NCBI GenBank assembly: GCA_963677165.2 | Contig: CAXXSX010000002.1 | Span: forward strand, 372,001-436,000 | Source of the DNA: JAFGXT01 sp963677165 | Lineage (GTDB): Bacteria > Verrucomicrobiota > Lentisphaeria > Victivallales > SZUA-371 | Length of the DNA stretch: 64,000 nucleotides | Direction: 5' to 3' | Part shown: piece by piece, positions 25,161-34,591 of the stretch | How the letters are laid out: every line of letters begins with the position of its first letter | Numbering within the stretch: the stretch's first letter is position 1 | The notes under the pieces: model-generated | Databases searched by the model: none | What the model was told of the DNA's origin: nothing | Seen by the model: the letters and a program-made list of their open reading frames with translations, nothing else | Made by a program: the position numbers and the translations under genes

Positions 25161-27839
25161 CTATCTTGAAGGTGTTACAATTACCCTGTCTATAAAAATG
25201 GCGTTCTTTTGGTGTTTTGAGTTAGGATAATACCGAGGTCCTTCGAATTTTATATGAACATAGATATCGATATGTTTTCCTCTGGCATTTAGATTGGCCA
25301 AGGAAACCGTTGCTCCCCAGTAGTTTAACAGGAACAGTATTGACGAATTATTCTTTGTATTAACATTTTTTAGCTCATACCAATGATACCCTGAACCGGG
25401 AATCATTGCCTTTGTTATTTTTTTTAGGCTTAATTGTTTTTTTAAGGAGTTATTATATACTCCCAAAGACTGTGGTAGCCCATACCCTTTTCCTCTATCC
25501 GGATGATCTGCATCAAAGCGTAATGCTACTTTACATTCCGATTCATTATCAACTGCAAGATTAGTTGCGGGGCATGAAAATGGAATATCCGGAGCTCGAA
25601 ATTCTGTATATTGTTTACCCTTGAATAAATCGGGCTCTGGAATTATACTCGGTAATTCAAGCATAACAGAGTCTTTATCTGTCAGTAATCCAATTTGTTT
25701 TGCCATTCTTATATATTCTTTTCTAGCCTGCTTGATGTTAACAGGAAAAGAATTTTGTAATTTCCCACTTTTTGTCCACTGGGTTATATAGTTTGATAAC
25801 TGATTAAACAAAAAGATCTTATAGAAACCAATAACAGCTTTTCTTACTCGATTCAGCTTAATTCGATCATTACTCACACTCTTAAGAGCTTTATTGCAAT
25901 AATTCCAGCATTTTAATGCTGTATCAAGATCAATATAAGAACTTGACATTGTATTCCATGACATGACAAGCTTGTTTCGCTTAGCTGCCTCATATAGAGC
26001 TTTCCGATATTTTATCAGATAGTGTCCGGCATCTCCATAATATTTAGCCATGAAATCATTCAGCAATTTATTAAAATCATACTGAGGATTTTCCAGATAT
26101 TTTCGTTCGAGAAACAACTTCAGTTCGTACATATCTCCTCGAGCCTGAAACTCGTGTTCCCAGAAAATTCCTTTCACTTTATATTTATAATATATTTTAA
26201 ATGTTTTGTCATACCTGAACTCTGTAGGAGTTGGAATACTGTAATCTCCATATGTTGTTGAATAGTCCCATATATGCAGCCTTGAAGCAATACTGCTCCA
26301 TTTTTTAAGGTTAGCCAGGAAAATCTTATTTTTATCAGGAGACACTGCGAGATTATGTGAAATGTTTGTTAGTGTTATTATGACGTTATCTCTCAGCTTG
26401 ATGGTTTGGGGTGGTTTTTCCGTCAGCATATACGCAAAAGTCTGAATATAAATGTCTGGTCTCAGCTCTTTAATTCCATCTGAAATAGAATTAATAAAAT
26501 CAATCAATGGCCCGGAAAAACTGCCTTCTTTTCTTTTTATCGCCATACATTTTTCACACGTGCAAAAATTGTTGTTGTCATTTTGAGAAATATCATAAAT
26601 ATAAGGTGCGGGCAAGCCTGACTTTTCAGCTCGCTTATTATCTTTGTCAAGGTATTCTTTGAGCTTTTCGACAAACAGTTTTCTTACTTCCGGATTTGTT
26701 AAGCAAACCTGGCCTTTTTTAGGCCCCCCCGCTCTTTTGCCGTTTATAAGTGAAAAATATTCGGGATGCTCCTTCATGTATCTTTGGGCTGGAAGATATC
26801 TGTCAAAAGTATGACAAGTACCAGGAGAGCCGAAAGGCAAAGGCGTACTTAACCTTATTCTCGAGAAAAACAACTTACTTTCTTCCTGAGGATAATCAAA
26901 ATTTCTCATCCAATATATATTTCTATAGTCAAAATATGGTTCATACTTTAAATCAATATTATCTAATTCAACAATTCCTGGCTCAGGAATATATTCCGAC
27001 ATTGGAGTCCACCAGCGAACACCAAGCTGATCCTCTATAAAGCGGTAAACGCCGAATAGAGTTCCTGCATAACCCCCTCCGACAATAATGACATTATTGC
27101 CAATTGTTTTGATTATGTATCCATCTTTAATCAATTTCTCGAAATCTATGTTGTTTTTTAATGCATAATCCGTTTTGCCTATATAAAAAGTAACATCTTT
27201 GGAATTTCCAACTTGGAAAGCTTTAACACGTTTTTCTATATAATGCTTTAACTCTTTGACTGCTTTCTTTTCCATATCAGTCACATTTCCTGGTAAAACA
27301 ATTTTAATGCCATCAGGAATATTACATCTATCAAGTACATTAGCAACCGGCCATTTATCAATTATGATATCAGAAATAGCCACGTTTCCTCGATTACTAC
27401 ATATTTCAATCTTATGCCGAAAATTTCTATTTTGCAGTTCATTATGATTTTGAAAAAAGTCAACTTCACAGTACTTGTTTTGTGGAATTACTTTTGTATT
27501 TGCTATTTTTTTTAGATATTTCCAGACACCGTTATCACGATAGTAAATTTTTAAGTAAAGGTAAGATTCCGGCTCCTTTGCCTCAGCAGAACAAGTGATC
27601 TTAAACCCATGACCCCAAATTAAAAATGAAGTTGCTGCTATTACTCCTGGTTTCTCATTCGCTACGCTTTCACGATTGTCGATCTTCTGAATAGTAGCTC
27701 CTTTGGGAAACGTCAATTTTTTTCTCAGATAAGCGTTTGCTTTATTGGGAAGCTTAAAGTGTATTGGAAATTCTTCTGCATTGGCATGTAATCCAATACA
27801 GCTCAATATTGTAAATAATATTATAAACCTTCGAGCCAT
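25161..27839 (-). CDS. Secreted DUF4838 protein (alpha-glucuronidase/GH20-like fold)
   Basis: An 892-residue exported protein. A signal peptide covers residues 1-20 (MARRFIILFTILSCIGLHANA). An N-terminal jelly-roll-like part is followed by the segment GGYAGTLFGVYRFIEDQLGVRWWTP typical of the domain preceding alpha-glucuronidase-like barrels, then the DUF4838 barrel with QNDNNNFCTCEKC. A C-terminal carbohydrate-binding-like region ends the protein. DUF4838 proteins are common in polysaccharide-use loci; substrate unknown. The ATG at 27839 has a GGAGAC ribosome site; the frame extends 33 bases further upstream. Confidence 0.78.
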   Translation of the reverse strand: MARRFIILFTILSCIGLHANAEEFPIHFKLPNKANAYLRKKLTFPKGATIQKIDNRESVANEKPGVIAATSFLIWGHGFKITCSAEAKEPESYLYLKIYYRDNGVWKYLKKIANTKVIPQNKYCEVDFFQNHNELQNRNFRHKIEICSNRGNVAISDIIIDKWPVANVLDRCNIPDGIKIVLPGNVTDMEKKAVKELKHYIEKRVKAFQVGNSKDVTFYIGKTDYALKNNIDFEKLIKDGYIIKTIGNNVIIVGGGYAGTLFGVYRFIEDQLGVRWWTPMSEYIPEPGIVELDNIDLKYEPYFDYRNIYWMRNFDYPQEESKLFFSRIRLSTPLPFGSPGTCHTFDRYLPAQRYMKEHPEYFSLINGKRAGGPKKGQVCLTNPEVRKLFVEKLKEYLDKDNKRAEKSGLPAPYIYDISQNDNNNFCTCEKCMAIKRKEGSFSGPLIDFINSISDGIKELRPDIYIQTFAYMLTEKPPQTIKLRDNVIITLTNISHNLAVSPDKNKIFLANLKKWSSIASRLHIWDYSTTYGDYSIPTPTEFRYDKTFKIYYKYKVKGIFWEHEFQARGDMYELKLFLERKYLENPQYDFNKLLNDFMAKYYGDAGHYLIKYRKALYEAAKRNKLVMSWNTMSSSYIDLDTALKCWNYCNKALKSVSNDRIKLNRVRKAVIGFYKIFLFNQLSNYITQWTKSGKLQNSFPVNIKQARKEYIRMAKQIGLLTDKDSVMLELPSIIPEPDLFKGKQYTEFRAPDIPFSCPATNLAVDNESECKVALRFDADHPDRGKGYGLPQSLGVYNNSLKKQLSLKKITKAMIPGSGYHWYELKNVNTKNNSSILFLLNYWGATVSLANLNARGKHIDIYVHIKFEGPRYYPNSKHQKNAIFIDRVIVTPSR

Positions 27840-27919
27840 TTCTGTCTCCGTAAAAATTTTATGAAATACCATGATAGTATTATCAGTGTTTTGAAATTTT
27901 ATTAATATAACGGCCGAAG

Positions 27920-28525
27920 TTATTGAATTTTCAAATCTTCATCAGCCAAGTCTTTACCTGAGTGATCTCCCACATGTCCGTCAGCATAAAGCAGATTAAC
28001 AAAAGAGCTGTGAGAAAAAGTCATGTTGGATACTGTAGTTGTACAACTATAGTACCTAGACCCGATAACATTGCCGCCATAACCATGAGCGACACCATAG
28101 TGACGTTCAGTAACAGCAGGCGTGGCTGAAGTTTTTCTGATTCTAGAGTATTTATTACCGGCAAACCAGGGCTTACCATTTGTGCCTTTACCAATTATTG
28201 AATATGAACGTTTCGTGTTGGCTCCTCTTGGATATACATCAACAGGGCATCCCATTATGGAAACATTATAATTGTTTGCTTCACGCAACATCGTATCCCA
28301 GGTTGGTGTTGCCGATAGCTCAGGCGGTATCATATCATCATAATCATTTGCATATTGCTGAAATAAAAGTCCTACTTGTTTTAAATTATTTTTGCAGCTA
28401 ATGGCTTTTGCTCTATCCCGGGCTTTATTTAATGCAGGAAGAAGCATACTGGCAAGAATTGCTATAATTGCTATAACAACAAGAAGTTCTATTAATGTAA
28501 AAAGATGATCTTTAATGATTTTCAT
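27920..28525 (-). CDS. Type II-like pseudopilin with H-x9-DG C-terminus
   Basis: A 201-residue protein with the prepilin signal FTLIELLVVIAIIAILASML at residues 9-28 and, near the C-terminus, the H-x9-DG motif (HSSFVNLLYADGHVG). These proteins exist in large families in Lentisphaerota and Planctomycetota; proposed roles include a dedicated secretion or surface-binding apparatus for sugars. It is encoded directly upstream of the DUF4838 gene on the same strand, so it may help deliver or anchor that enzyme. No promoter was identified. Confidence 0.88.
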   Translation of the reverse strand: MKIIKDHLFTLIELLVVIAIIAILASMLLPALNKARDRAKAISCKNNLKQVGLLFQQYANDYDDMIPPELSATPTWDTMLREANNYNVSIMGCPVDVYPRGANTKRSYSIIGKGTNGKPWFAGNKYSRIRKTSATPAVTERHYGVAHGYGGNVIGSRYYSCTTTVSNMTFSHSSFVNLLYADGHVGDHSGKDLADEDLKIQ

Positions 28526-28635
28526 GGTACATTATTCCTTATAATTAATTTTATGTAAATGGTTGATTTTGTTATTCAAATTAGCAATCTCCTTTAAATT
28601 TTTTATATGTTAAAATTCTTTTAATTGCAAATAAT

Positions 28636-29712
28636 CTAAGAAACAGATTGTCCTGGAATCAATATAGGACGAACCATTTCGACCAATTTTTCCGGTTTCT
28701 TTTGGATTGATAGCTTATGTAACATATTCCATCCTAAATCCGCTATCCCAATTGGGTCAAATTGTATTTGAGTAAGCTCAACCGGAAAAATAAACTTTTT
28801 GCTTACATTGGAGGCCGTAATCAAAGAAAGTTCGCCTGGAATAGATATATTCAAGTCAGTAATGGCTTTAAGTGCAACTTCACATATAAGGTCATCCAGA
28901 AAGAAAATAGCTTCAGGACGATTATTGCTTTCCCAAAGACTTTTCATTGCATTATATGCTGTTTCGAGTTCGGTACGAGGAATTCCAATGATCCATTTTT
29001 CCGGAAGGATCAAACCGCATTCCCGGAACCACCGGAGAAGCCTCCCGCGTGAACGCCGGTTTTGAAGCTCGTCATCCCCTTCACAAATAAAAATAGCAAT
29101 ATCTTCTACACCTGTATCAAAAAATTCACCAACACCAAGACGTATCATTTCACGATAATCCAGTTCCACTGCATAACCGGTACCACGATTGTGATGGTGA
29201 ATTATAGAAACATGAGGTATACCATTACGGTCAAGATAGTCGGCAATTTCTCCCAGCTCGACTACACTTATAACCCCGGCTATCTGTTTTAAAATATTTT
29301 GGTTGCAGAGATGGGTGGATTTGATGAAATCTTCAGCATCTGAACTGTTTCCAATCAGTAAAACACTCTGAAATCCATTCTGCTTAAGGATATTCTGAAT
29401 TCTGTTAAGCAACGCATGGTAATAAACACATGCGGAATTAGCAAGCATATCAAGATTGGCAACGATTCCCATACTTGGCAAAACAGAAGTCTTTTTGACA
29501 TATGTACCGGCTCCCTGCTTGCGTTCCAGTAAACCATCATTAACAAGTATTCCGATTGCTTCGCGTACCGTACTGTTTCCAACTTTAAATTTTGTCCTTA
29601 TTGAAGCTTCTGTCGGAATCTTGTCTCCGGCTTTCAAGTTGCCATCGAGGATTCTTTTTCGAAAATAATTTTCTACAGTCTGGGTTTTAGTCTGTCGTAT
29701 TGCTGTTGTCAT
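28636..29712 (-). CDS. GntR-type HTH fused to a LacI-type sugar-binding domain
   Basis: A 358-residue repressor-type regulator. A winged helix of the GntR class (about 10-75: KIPTEASIRTKFKVGNSTVREAI in part) is fused to a LacI/periplasmic-binding-like domain (about 80-358), the AraR/GntR-LacI architecture. It probably senses a sugar and controls this locus. The ATG at 29712 gives a 45-base leader; the frame extends to an ATG at 29745 only about 12 bases from the expected transcript start, and neither has a good ribosome site. A consensus promoter and a perfect operator-like palindrome lie upstream, shared with the divergent isomerase operon. Confidence 0.82.
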   Translation of the reverse strand: MTTAIRQTKTQTVENYFRKRILDGNLKAGDKIPTEASIRTKFKVGNSTVREAIGILVNDGLLERKQGAGTYVKKTSVLPSMGIVANLDMLANSACVYYHALLNRIQNILKQNGFQSVLLIGNSSDAEDFIKSTHLCNQNILKQIAGVISVVELGEIADYLDRNGIPHVSIIHHHNRGTGYAVELDYREMIRLGVGEFFDTGVEDIAIFICEGDDELQNRRSRGRLLRWFRECGLILPEKWIIGIPRTELETAYNAMKSLWESNNRPEAIFFLDDLICEVALKAITDLNISIPGELSLITASNVSKKFIFPVELTQIQFDPIGIADLGWNMLHKLSIQKKPEKLVEMVRPILIPGQSVS

Positions 29713-29763
29713 AATACATTGTATGGTTGATATAAATTTATTCATTTTGATTACTTGAAACAG

Positions 29764-29792
29764 ATTATAATATGAATCTCACCTTTTGTCAA
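29764..29792 (-). promoter_or_regulatory. Consensus promoter of the GntR-LacI regulator
   Basis: Minus strand -35 TTGACA (29787-29792), 17-base spacer, -10 TATAAT (29764-29769). Both hexamers are perfect. Confidence 0.85.
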
Positions 29793-29796
29793 GTAG

Positions 29797-29836
29797 TCAT
29801 CTGATAAATTAGCGCAAAAATAAATTTATCAGATGA
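29797..29836. promoter_or_regulatory. Perfect 14-bp inverted repeat (candidate GntR-LacI operator)
   Basis: TCATCTGATAAATT (29797-29810) pairs perfectly with AATTTATCAGATGA (29823-29836). A third related half-site, GTCAGATGA, occurs near 29951-29959, before the isomerase gene. The palindrome abuts the -35 box of the regulator gene, so autoregulation and control of the divergent sugar operon are likely. Confidence 0.6.
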
Positions 29837-30031
29837 ATATGTGTTTTTTACTTGAAAATATCCAGCTGAAATATTATTATGATAATACCATAAACGATAA
29901 AAACAATTTTTTTATACATAGTTTTTGGAGTGAATTGCATAGCTTTATTTGTCAGATGAATTTTTAATTAATTATAAATATTCTAAAAAAACGCTGCAAT
30001 TTTGGTGTTTAAAAAAGAGAAAGGAAAACAA

Positions 30032-30850
30032 ATGCTTGGAATTAACAGGCTCCCATTAGGAGTGCAACTTTACACAATAAGGCAATATACTCAGACAAAG
30101 TCAGACCTAACAATGAGCTTCGCGCGCTTAAAAGAGATCGGTTACGACTGTGTTCAAATTTCAGCTATTGGTCCGATTCATCCTAATGATGTTGCGAAAG
30201 CATTAAAGGATACAGGCTTGGAGTGTGTGGCAACCCATGTCGGCTGGAACAGATTCAAGGAAGATCTTGATTCAGTAATAGAAGAACATAAACTCTGGGG
30301 ATGCTGTCATGCCGCTGTTGGAATGTTACCAGCTGACTATTATTTCGATGAAAATGGACTTGAAAAATTCATTGATGAACTCGCGCCGATTTCTTTTCGG
30401 TTGAGTCAGGAAGGCATTGATTTTTCTTATCACAATCATCATCACGAATTCACACGCTATAAGGGGAAGTTGTGGCTTGAAATGTTATACGAAAAGGCTC
30501 CTGCTGAAATGCTCAAAGCTGAGATTGATACCTATTGGATTCAAATGGGCGGTGGGAATCCGGTTGAATGGATCAACAAATGTTCCGGACGTCAGCCTCT
30601 GCTTCATCTGAAAGATTTAAAAATTGAAATAACCAGAGACGATTGGGTTCAGCAAAAAATGGCAGAAATAGGAGAAGGCAATCTTGATTGGTATGCTATC
30701 CTTGATGTTGCACAGAATTCAGGCGTTGAATACTTGCTCGTGGAGCAAGACGACTGCAATGGAGTTGATCCTTTTGACGCACTGGAGACTAGTTATAGAA
30801 ATCTTCAAAAATTCATTTCGATAATAGGAACAACACATTCCGCTAAATAG
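30032..30850 (+). CDS. Sugar phosphate isomerase/epimerase (xylose-isomerase-like TIM barrel)
   Basis: A full-length 272-residue member of the AP-endonuclease-2/IolE-type family. Metal and substrate residues are expected in HNHHHEF (near 126-132), the Glu and Asp of KAEIDTYW, His of LLHLKD and the late Glu of LLVEQDD. It starts at ATG 30032 with an AAAGGA ribosome site; the frame is open 30 bases upstream. It is the first gene of an operon with the Gfo/Idh/MocA dehydrogenase (9-base gap), a usual pairing in cyclitol or keto-sugar breakdown. Substrate unknown. Confidence 0.88.
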   Translation: MLGINRLPLGVQLYTIRQYTQTKSDLTMSFARLKEIGYDCVQISAIGPIHPNDVAKALKDTGLECVATHVGWNRFKEDLDSVIEEHKLWGCCHAAVGMLPADYYFDENGLEKFIDELAPISFRLSQEGIDFSYHNHHHEFTRYKGKLWLEMLYEKAPAEMLKAEIDTYWIQMGGGNPVEWINKCSGRQPLLHLKDLKIEITRDDWVQQKMAEIGEGNLDWYAILDVAQNSGVEYLLVEQDDCNGVDPFDALETSYRNLQKFISIIGTTHSAK

Positions 30851-30859
30851 GGTATTATA

Positions 30860-32023
30860 ATGAATAGAGTTCGAATAGGATTAGTTGGGTATGGAAGCAT
30901 GGGTATTTCTCACGCAAAAGCTTTAGCTGCGGGTGAAATTCCAGAATGTGAATTGACTGCCATATGTGATATTTCTGAAGAAAATCTAAATTCTGCAAAA
31001 AAGAAGTTTGTCGACAGGAATATTTCTTTTTATACGGATTCAGAGCAGATGTTTAAAACCGGCGAAATTGACGCCGTATTAATTGTAACTCCTCATTATG
31101 ATCATCCCACATTGGCGCTTTTGGCATTCGAAAATAATCTGCATGTATTAATTGAAAAGCCTGCTGGGGTTTTTACGAAGAACATTTATGAGATGAATGC
31201 GGTTGCAAATAAATCCGGCAAAGTCTTTGGTATAATGTTTAATCAAAGAACTCGTCCTATTTACAAGCAGCTCCGGGATATTGTTCTATCCGGAGAATTA
31301 GGTGAGATAAAACGTACCAATTGGATTATGACTTCCTGGTATCGGCCGCAGGTGTATTATGATGCTGGCGGTTGGCGCGCCACATGGTCAGGAGAAGGCG
31401 GTGGCGTTCTTTTGAATCAATGCCCTCATCAGCTTGATCTTTGGCAATGGATTTGTGGAATGCCAAAACGCATCAGAGCATTTTCAGCATTCGGAAAATA
31501 CCATAATATTGAAGTAGAAGACGATGTGACTGCGTATGTTGAATATGAAAATGGTGCTACTGGTGTATTTATTACTTCTACCGGAGAAGCTCCCGGGAGC
31601 AATCGTTTTGAGATTGCCGGAGATATGGGTAAAATTATCATGGAAGATGATAAGTTGACATTCTGGCGTAATCGTGTTTCTGAAAGGCAGTTTAATATCG
31701 AAACTCAATCTCCTTTTGCTCAACCGGAATGCTGGAAATGCGATATTCCTACAACCGTAGAAGGGCCCGAACACAAAGGAATAATAAAAAACTTTATTGA
31801 GGCTATTAATAAGAACACCCCCTTGATTGCTCCGGGGATTGAAGGGGTGCAAAGCCTTGAGATATCCAATGCAATGTTACTTTCAAGCTGGACTGATGAT
31901 TGGGTCAAACTGCCAGTTGATCCTGATCTTTATTTTGAAGAGCTTAAAGAAAAAATAGTTAATTCGACATTTAAGAAAGAAAACGGCAAAAGCATTCAAA
32001 TGGATGTTGAGGGAAGCCACTAA
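30860..32023 (+). CDS. Gfo/Idh/MocA-family NAD(P)-dependent sugar dehydrogenase
   Basis: A 387-residue oxidoreductase. The Rossmann fold starts at once (GLVGYGSMGISHAKAL, 7-22), the family lysine is in EKP at 99-101, and the catalytic His190/Asp193 pair is seen in CPHQLDLW. With the upstream isomerase it probably oxidises and rearranges a sugar or cyclitol derivative in the cytoplasm. The operon continues into a GH94 remnant. Confidence 0.9.
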   Translation: MNRVRIGLVGYGSMGISHAKALAAGEIPECELTAICDISEENLNSAKKKFVDRNISFYTDSEQMFKTGEIDAVLIVTPHYDHPTLALLAFENNLHVLIEKPAGVFTKNIYEMNAVANKSGKVFGIMFNQRTRPIYKQLRDIVLSGELGEIKRTNWIMTSWYRPQVYYDAGGWRATWSGEGGGVLLNQCPHQLDLWQWICGMPKRIRAFSAFGKYHNIEVEDDVTAYVEYENGATGVFITSTGEAPGSNRFEIAGDMGKIIMEDDKLTFWRNRVSERQFNIETQSPFAQPECWKCDIPTTVEGPEHKGIIKNFIEAINKNTPLIAPGIEGVQSLEISNAMLLSSWTDDWVKLPVDPDLYFEELKEKIVNSTFKKENGKSIQMDVEGSH

Positions 32024-32067
32024 GCAACTGATTTGAAAACATTACAAAAAAGAAGTATGAGGAAAAC

Positions 32068-32544
32068 GTGTCAAGCAAACATTGGAAATTAGATTTTGGT
32101 TCATTTAATGATGAAAATAACAGTTTTGATATAACAAAGCCATCAACTCCAAAACCTTGGACCAACTATTTAGGCAATCGAAGCTTAAAAGCGTTCATAT
32201 CGCAAAATGCAGGCGGAATGCTTTGGAGAAATGATTCTCTGACTCAACGTATTACGCGTTACCATCATACTATCGTGCCACCAGGAGATCGACCCGGCTT
32301 TTATGTTTATATAAAAAACAAGCGTACCGGCTCTTTATGGAATCCACACTTTGCTCCAGCATGTACCCCCCTTGATTCATTTTCCTGTCAACACTCTCCA
32401 GGCATAACCAGCTTTACGGCAAAGCATGAAAATGCTAAAGTATCAGTAGAATATACGATTCCTCCGGAATATGATGCATTATTAATGCGGGTCACTTTAA
32501 CGAATGAAGGACAAAATCCTCTCGAATTAATTGCCGCCAGTTAA
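32068..32544 (+). pseudogene. GH94-like phosphorylase, N-terminal remnant
   Basis: 158 residues from a GTG start with a GAGG ribosome site. It has the N-terminal beta-sandwich signature of cellobiose/chitobiose phosphorylase-type GH94 proteins (YLGNRSLKAFISQNAGGMLW, RITRYHH, PGFYVYI, SLWNPHFAP). Normal GH94 proteins have about 800 residues, with the catalytic barrel later, so this copy cannot be active. The frame stops at TAA 32542-32544, 84 bases before the MurQ-like gene; the catalytic part is missing, so a deletion is likely. Confidence 0.7.
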
Positions 32545-32628
32545 ATTAAGAACTCATCACAATCAATCATGAATTGCAATTGAATATATTAGGTTTTTAA
32601 CAGTAATCGCAAATAAGGAAATTTAAAA

Positions 32629-34302
32629 ATGTCAGCTTCCGTTACCCAAAAATCACAAGAGGATTCAGACCGATTCATCAGGGAAGATACACAATTTCAT
32701 CTTGGATTTCTTCCTACAGAACAATCTAATCCGCTATCTCGAAATGTCGATCAGGATTTTGCCCGGGATTCCGGAAACGGCGTAAGGACACTTCAGAAGG
32801 TGGATCGAAATGTATTGGCCATGGCTAAGAAGGTACTGAACTCCCCGGAATACCGAAATTTTTGCAGAGCAGGACAAAGAACCATAAAAAATGGCGGAAG
32901 AATCATATTTTCGGGCTGCGGCGCGACCGGACGGCTGTCAATTCTGCTGGAAAGCATGTGGAAAAAATTCTGTCATGAAAATCAGGAGTATCTTGAGTAT
33001 GCCGATCGCGTAGAAAGTATTATGACCGGCGGAGATTACGCCCTGATAAAATCGGTTGAGTTTTTTGAGGATTTCCATGTGTTCGGACAACGCCAGGCGA
33101 CCGATGCCAATATAGGTGATAAAGATATGCTGGTAGCGATAACCGAGGGCGGAGAAACGTCTTCGGTGCTTGGAACCGTAGCGGAAGCCGGAGAACGCGG
33201 GGCGGACGTATTCCTGCTCTTCAACAATCCGGCCGATTTGCTCTCCGAGCGCCTGGAACGCTCCCGTGAAGCCATTGAAAGCCCGTTCGTTACCGTACTT
33301 GATCTGTGCTGCGGCCCTATGGCAATCGCGGGATCGACGCGGATGCAGGCCACAACCTCGGAGCAACTGATTGCCGGCAGTATGCTGGAACATGTCATTC
33401 ATGACCTGACGAACATACCTCAAATAGATTACGCGAAAGAGTTTCAATGCCTGCTGGAAGCTCTTGAAACCGAACAAAACATCCGGGCTCTGGCCGATTA
33501 CATCGAATTCGAGGAACAGGTGTATTGCGAAAAAGGGCTGGTAACTTATATGGCCGATAACTGCATGCTTGACTTATTTACGGATACGACAGAACGCTCT
33601 CCCACTTTTAAACTGCCGCCTTTCCGTAAGAAGAGCGATAGAATTTCTCCTCAGTCCTGGGCATTTGTCAAAAATCCCATATTTTCCTCAATGGAGGCCT
33701 GGAAGAACATCCTGCATCGTCCGTTCCGATGCCTTGACTGGAAATATGACGACTATCGTACAATGGGGACCGAAGAGCTGGTAAAAGACTTTCTTCCGGC
33801 AATTAATGAGGACGAAATCCTGAAATTTGAGATCGGCAATGAAAATATCTCCGAACGTCGTCTCTCCGGAAACGATGCCGTAGTACTGTTTGATGTGCAT
33901 AACAGCGAAGCGGTGCTGAATGCTTACAGGCAATGCACTGCCGGTTTCAAGTACCATAAAATTCTGTCGGTCGGAAACGATCCGGCAGGAGATTTCTGTA
34001 TAAGGCTGCCGGAAACCGGCGGCGCCCTGGCCGTCATGGAACATATGGCGGTTAAACTCGTGATCAATACGATTTCGACCGGAACCATGATCCGTATGGG
34101 ACGGATCACCGGAAACTGGATGAGCTGGGTGGAATGCACCAACAAAAAACTGGTGGACCGCGGAATCCGGCTGGTGTCGGAAGTCGGAAAAATTGATTAC
34201 CGGACTGCCGGGGAGAAACTATTTTATGCCATTGAAATACTAAACGAAAAAAACGAGAAAAACATTTCCCCGGTTCAGTATGCGTTGGAACATTTGCTCT
34301 GA
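32629..34302 (+). CDS. MurQ/GKRP-like two-SIS-domain protein
   Basis: A 557-residue sugar-phosphate-binding protein. The first SIS domain resembles N-acetylmuramate 6-phosphate etherase: TEQSNPLSRNVD (30-41), SGCGATGRLS (95-104), AITEGGETSSV (170-180) and CGPMAIAGSTRMQA. MurQ is about 300 residues; the extra half here contains a second SIS-like domain, as in the animal glucokinase regulatory protein and its bacterial relatives. It may be an etherase or a sugar-phosphate sensor. It follows the GH94 remnant and ends the sugar locus. Confidence 0.75.
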   Translation: MSASVTQKSQEDSDRFIREDTQFHLGFLPTEQSNPLSRNVDQDFARDSGNGVRTLQKVDRNVLAMAKKVLNSPEYRNFCRAGQRTIKNGGRIIFSGCGATGRLSILLESMWKKFCHENQEYLEYADRVESIMTGGDYALIKSVEFFEDFHVFGQRQATDANIGDKDMLVAITEGGETSSVLGTVAEAGERGADVFLLFNNPADLLSERLERSREAIESPFVTVLDLCCGPMAIAGSTRMQATTSEQLIAGSMLEHVIHDLTNIPQIDYAKEFQCLLEALETEQNIRALADYIEFEEQVYCEKGLVTYMADNCMLDLFTDTTERSPTFKLPPFRKKSDRISPQSWAFVKNPIFSSMEAWKNILHRPFRCLDWKYDDYRTMGTEELVKDFLPAINEDEILKFEIGNENISERRLSGNDAVVLFDVHNSEAVLNAYRQCTAGFKYHKILSVGNDPAGDFCIRLPETGGALAVMEHMAVKLVINTISTGTMIRMGRITGNWMSWVECTNKKLVDRGIRLVSEVGKIDYRTAGEKLFYAIEILNEKNEKNISPVQYALEHLL

Positions 34303-34369
34303 CATATACCACAAAAACATTTTTTTACATAAACAACATATTACAAATAACTTGCAAATAGGTTTTGGC

Positions 34370-34585
34370 GACGATTGTTCGCCGAAATTGGCTGAGCGAG
34401 GAAACCTCGGCAGCTGTGTTGCTTGAAAATTTCAGCCCGACAGAATGAAAATCCGAAATTTGGACAGATTTTCTGGACTGTATCATGAGCAAGCGAAAGC
34501 ATCGGTCAAAGCCGGTGGCAGACCGGAGGTGAAAGCCCTCTAGCCGGTAAAGACCAGCTATCTGTCGCCTCCCGAGTGGTCCGCA
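34370..34585 (+). other. Possible structured RNA (group II intron remnant or unknown ncRNA)
   Basis: This stretch has no credible ORF but several compact hairpins: GGCGA...TCGCC (34377-34383 region), CTGAGCGAGGAAACCTCGGCAG (key parts at 34392-34413), CCGGTGGCAGACCGG (34512-34526), AGGTGAAAGCCCT (34527-34539) and GACCA...TGGTC (34552-34581). The GGTGAAAGCC/CTCTAG/GTAAAG wording recalls domain I of bacterial group II introns, but no 5' GUGYG boundary, domain V or intron protein was found. The strand is a guess. It lies between the MurQ-like gene and the decayed element. Confidence 0.3.
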
Positions 34586-34591
34586 AATGTT

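Noticed and set aside
34370..34585. Cobalamin, cyclic-di-GMP or glmS-type RNA
   Set aside because: The conserved cores (B12 box, GEMM core, glmS core) are not found; only generic hairpins and a weak group II intron resemblance remain.
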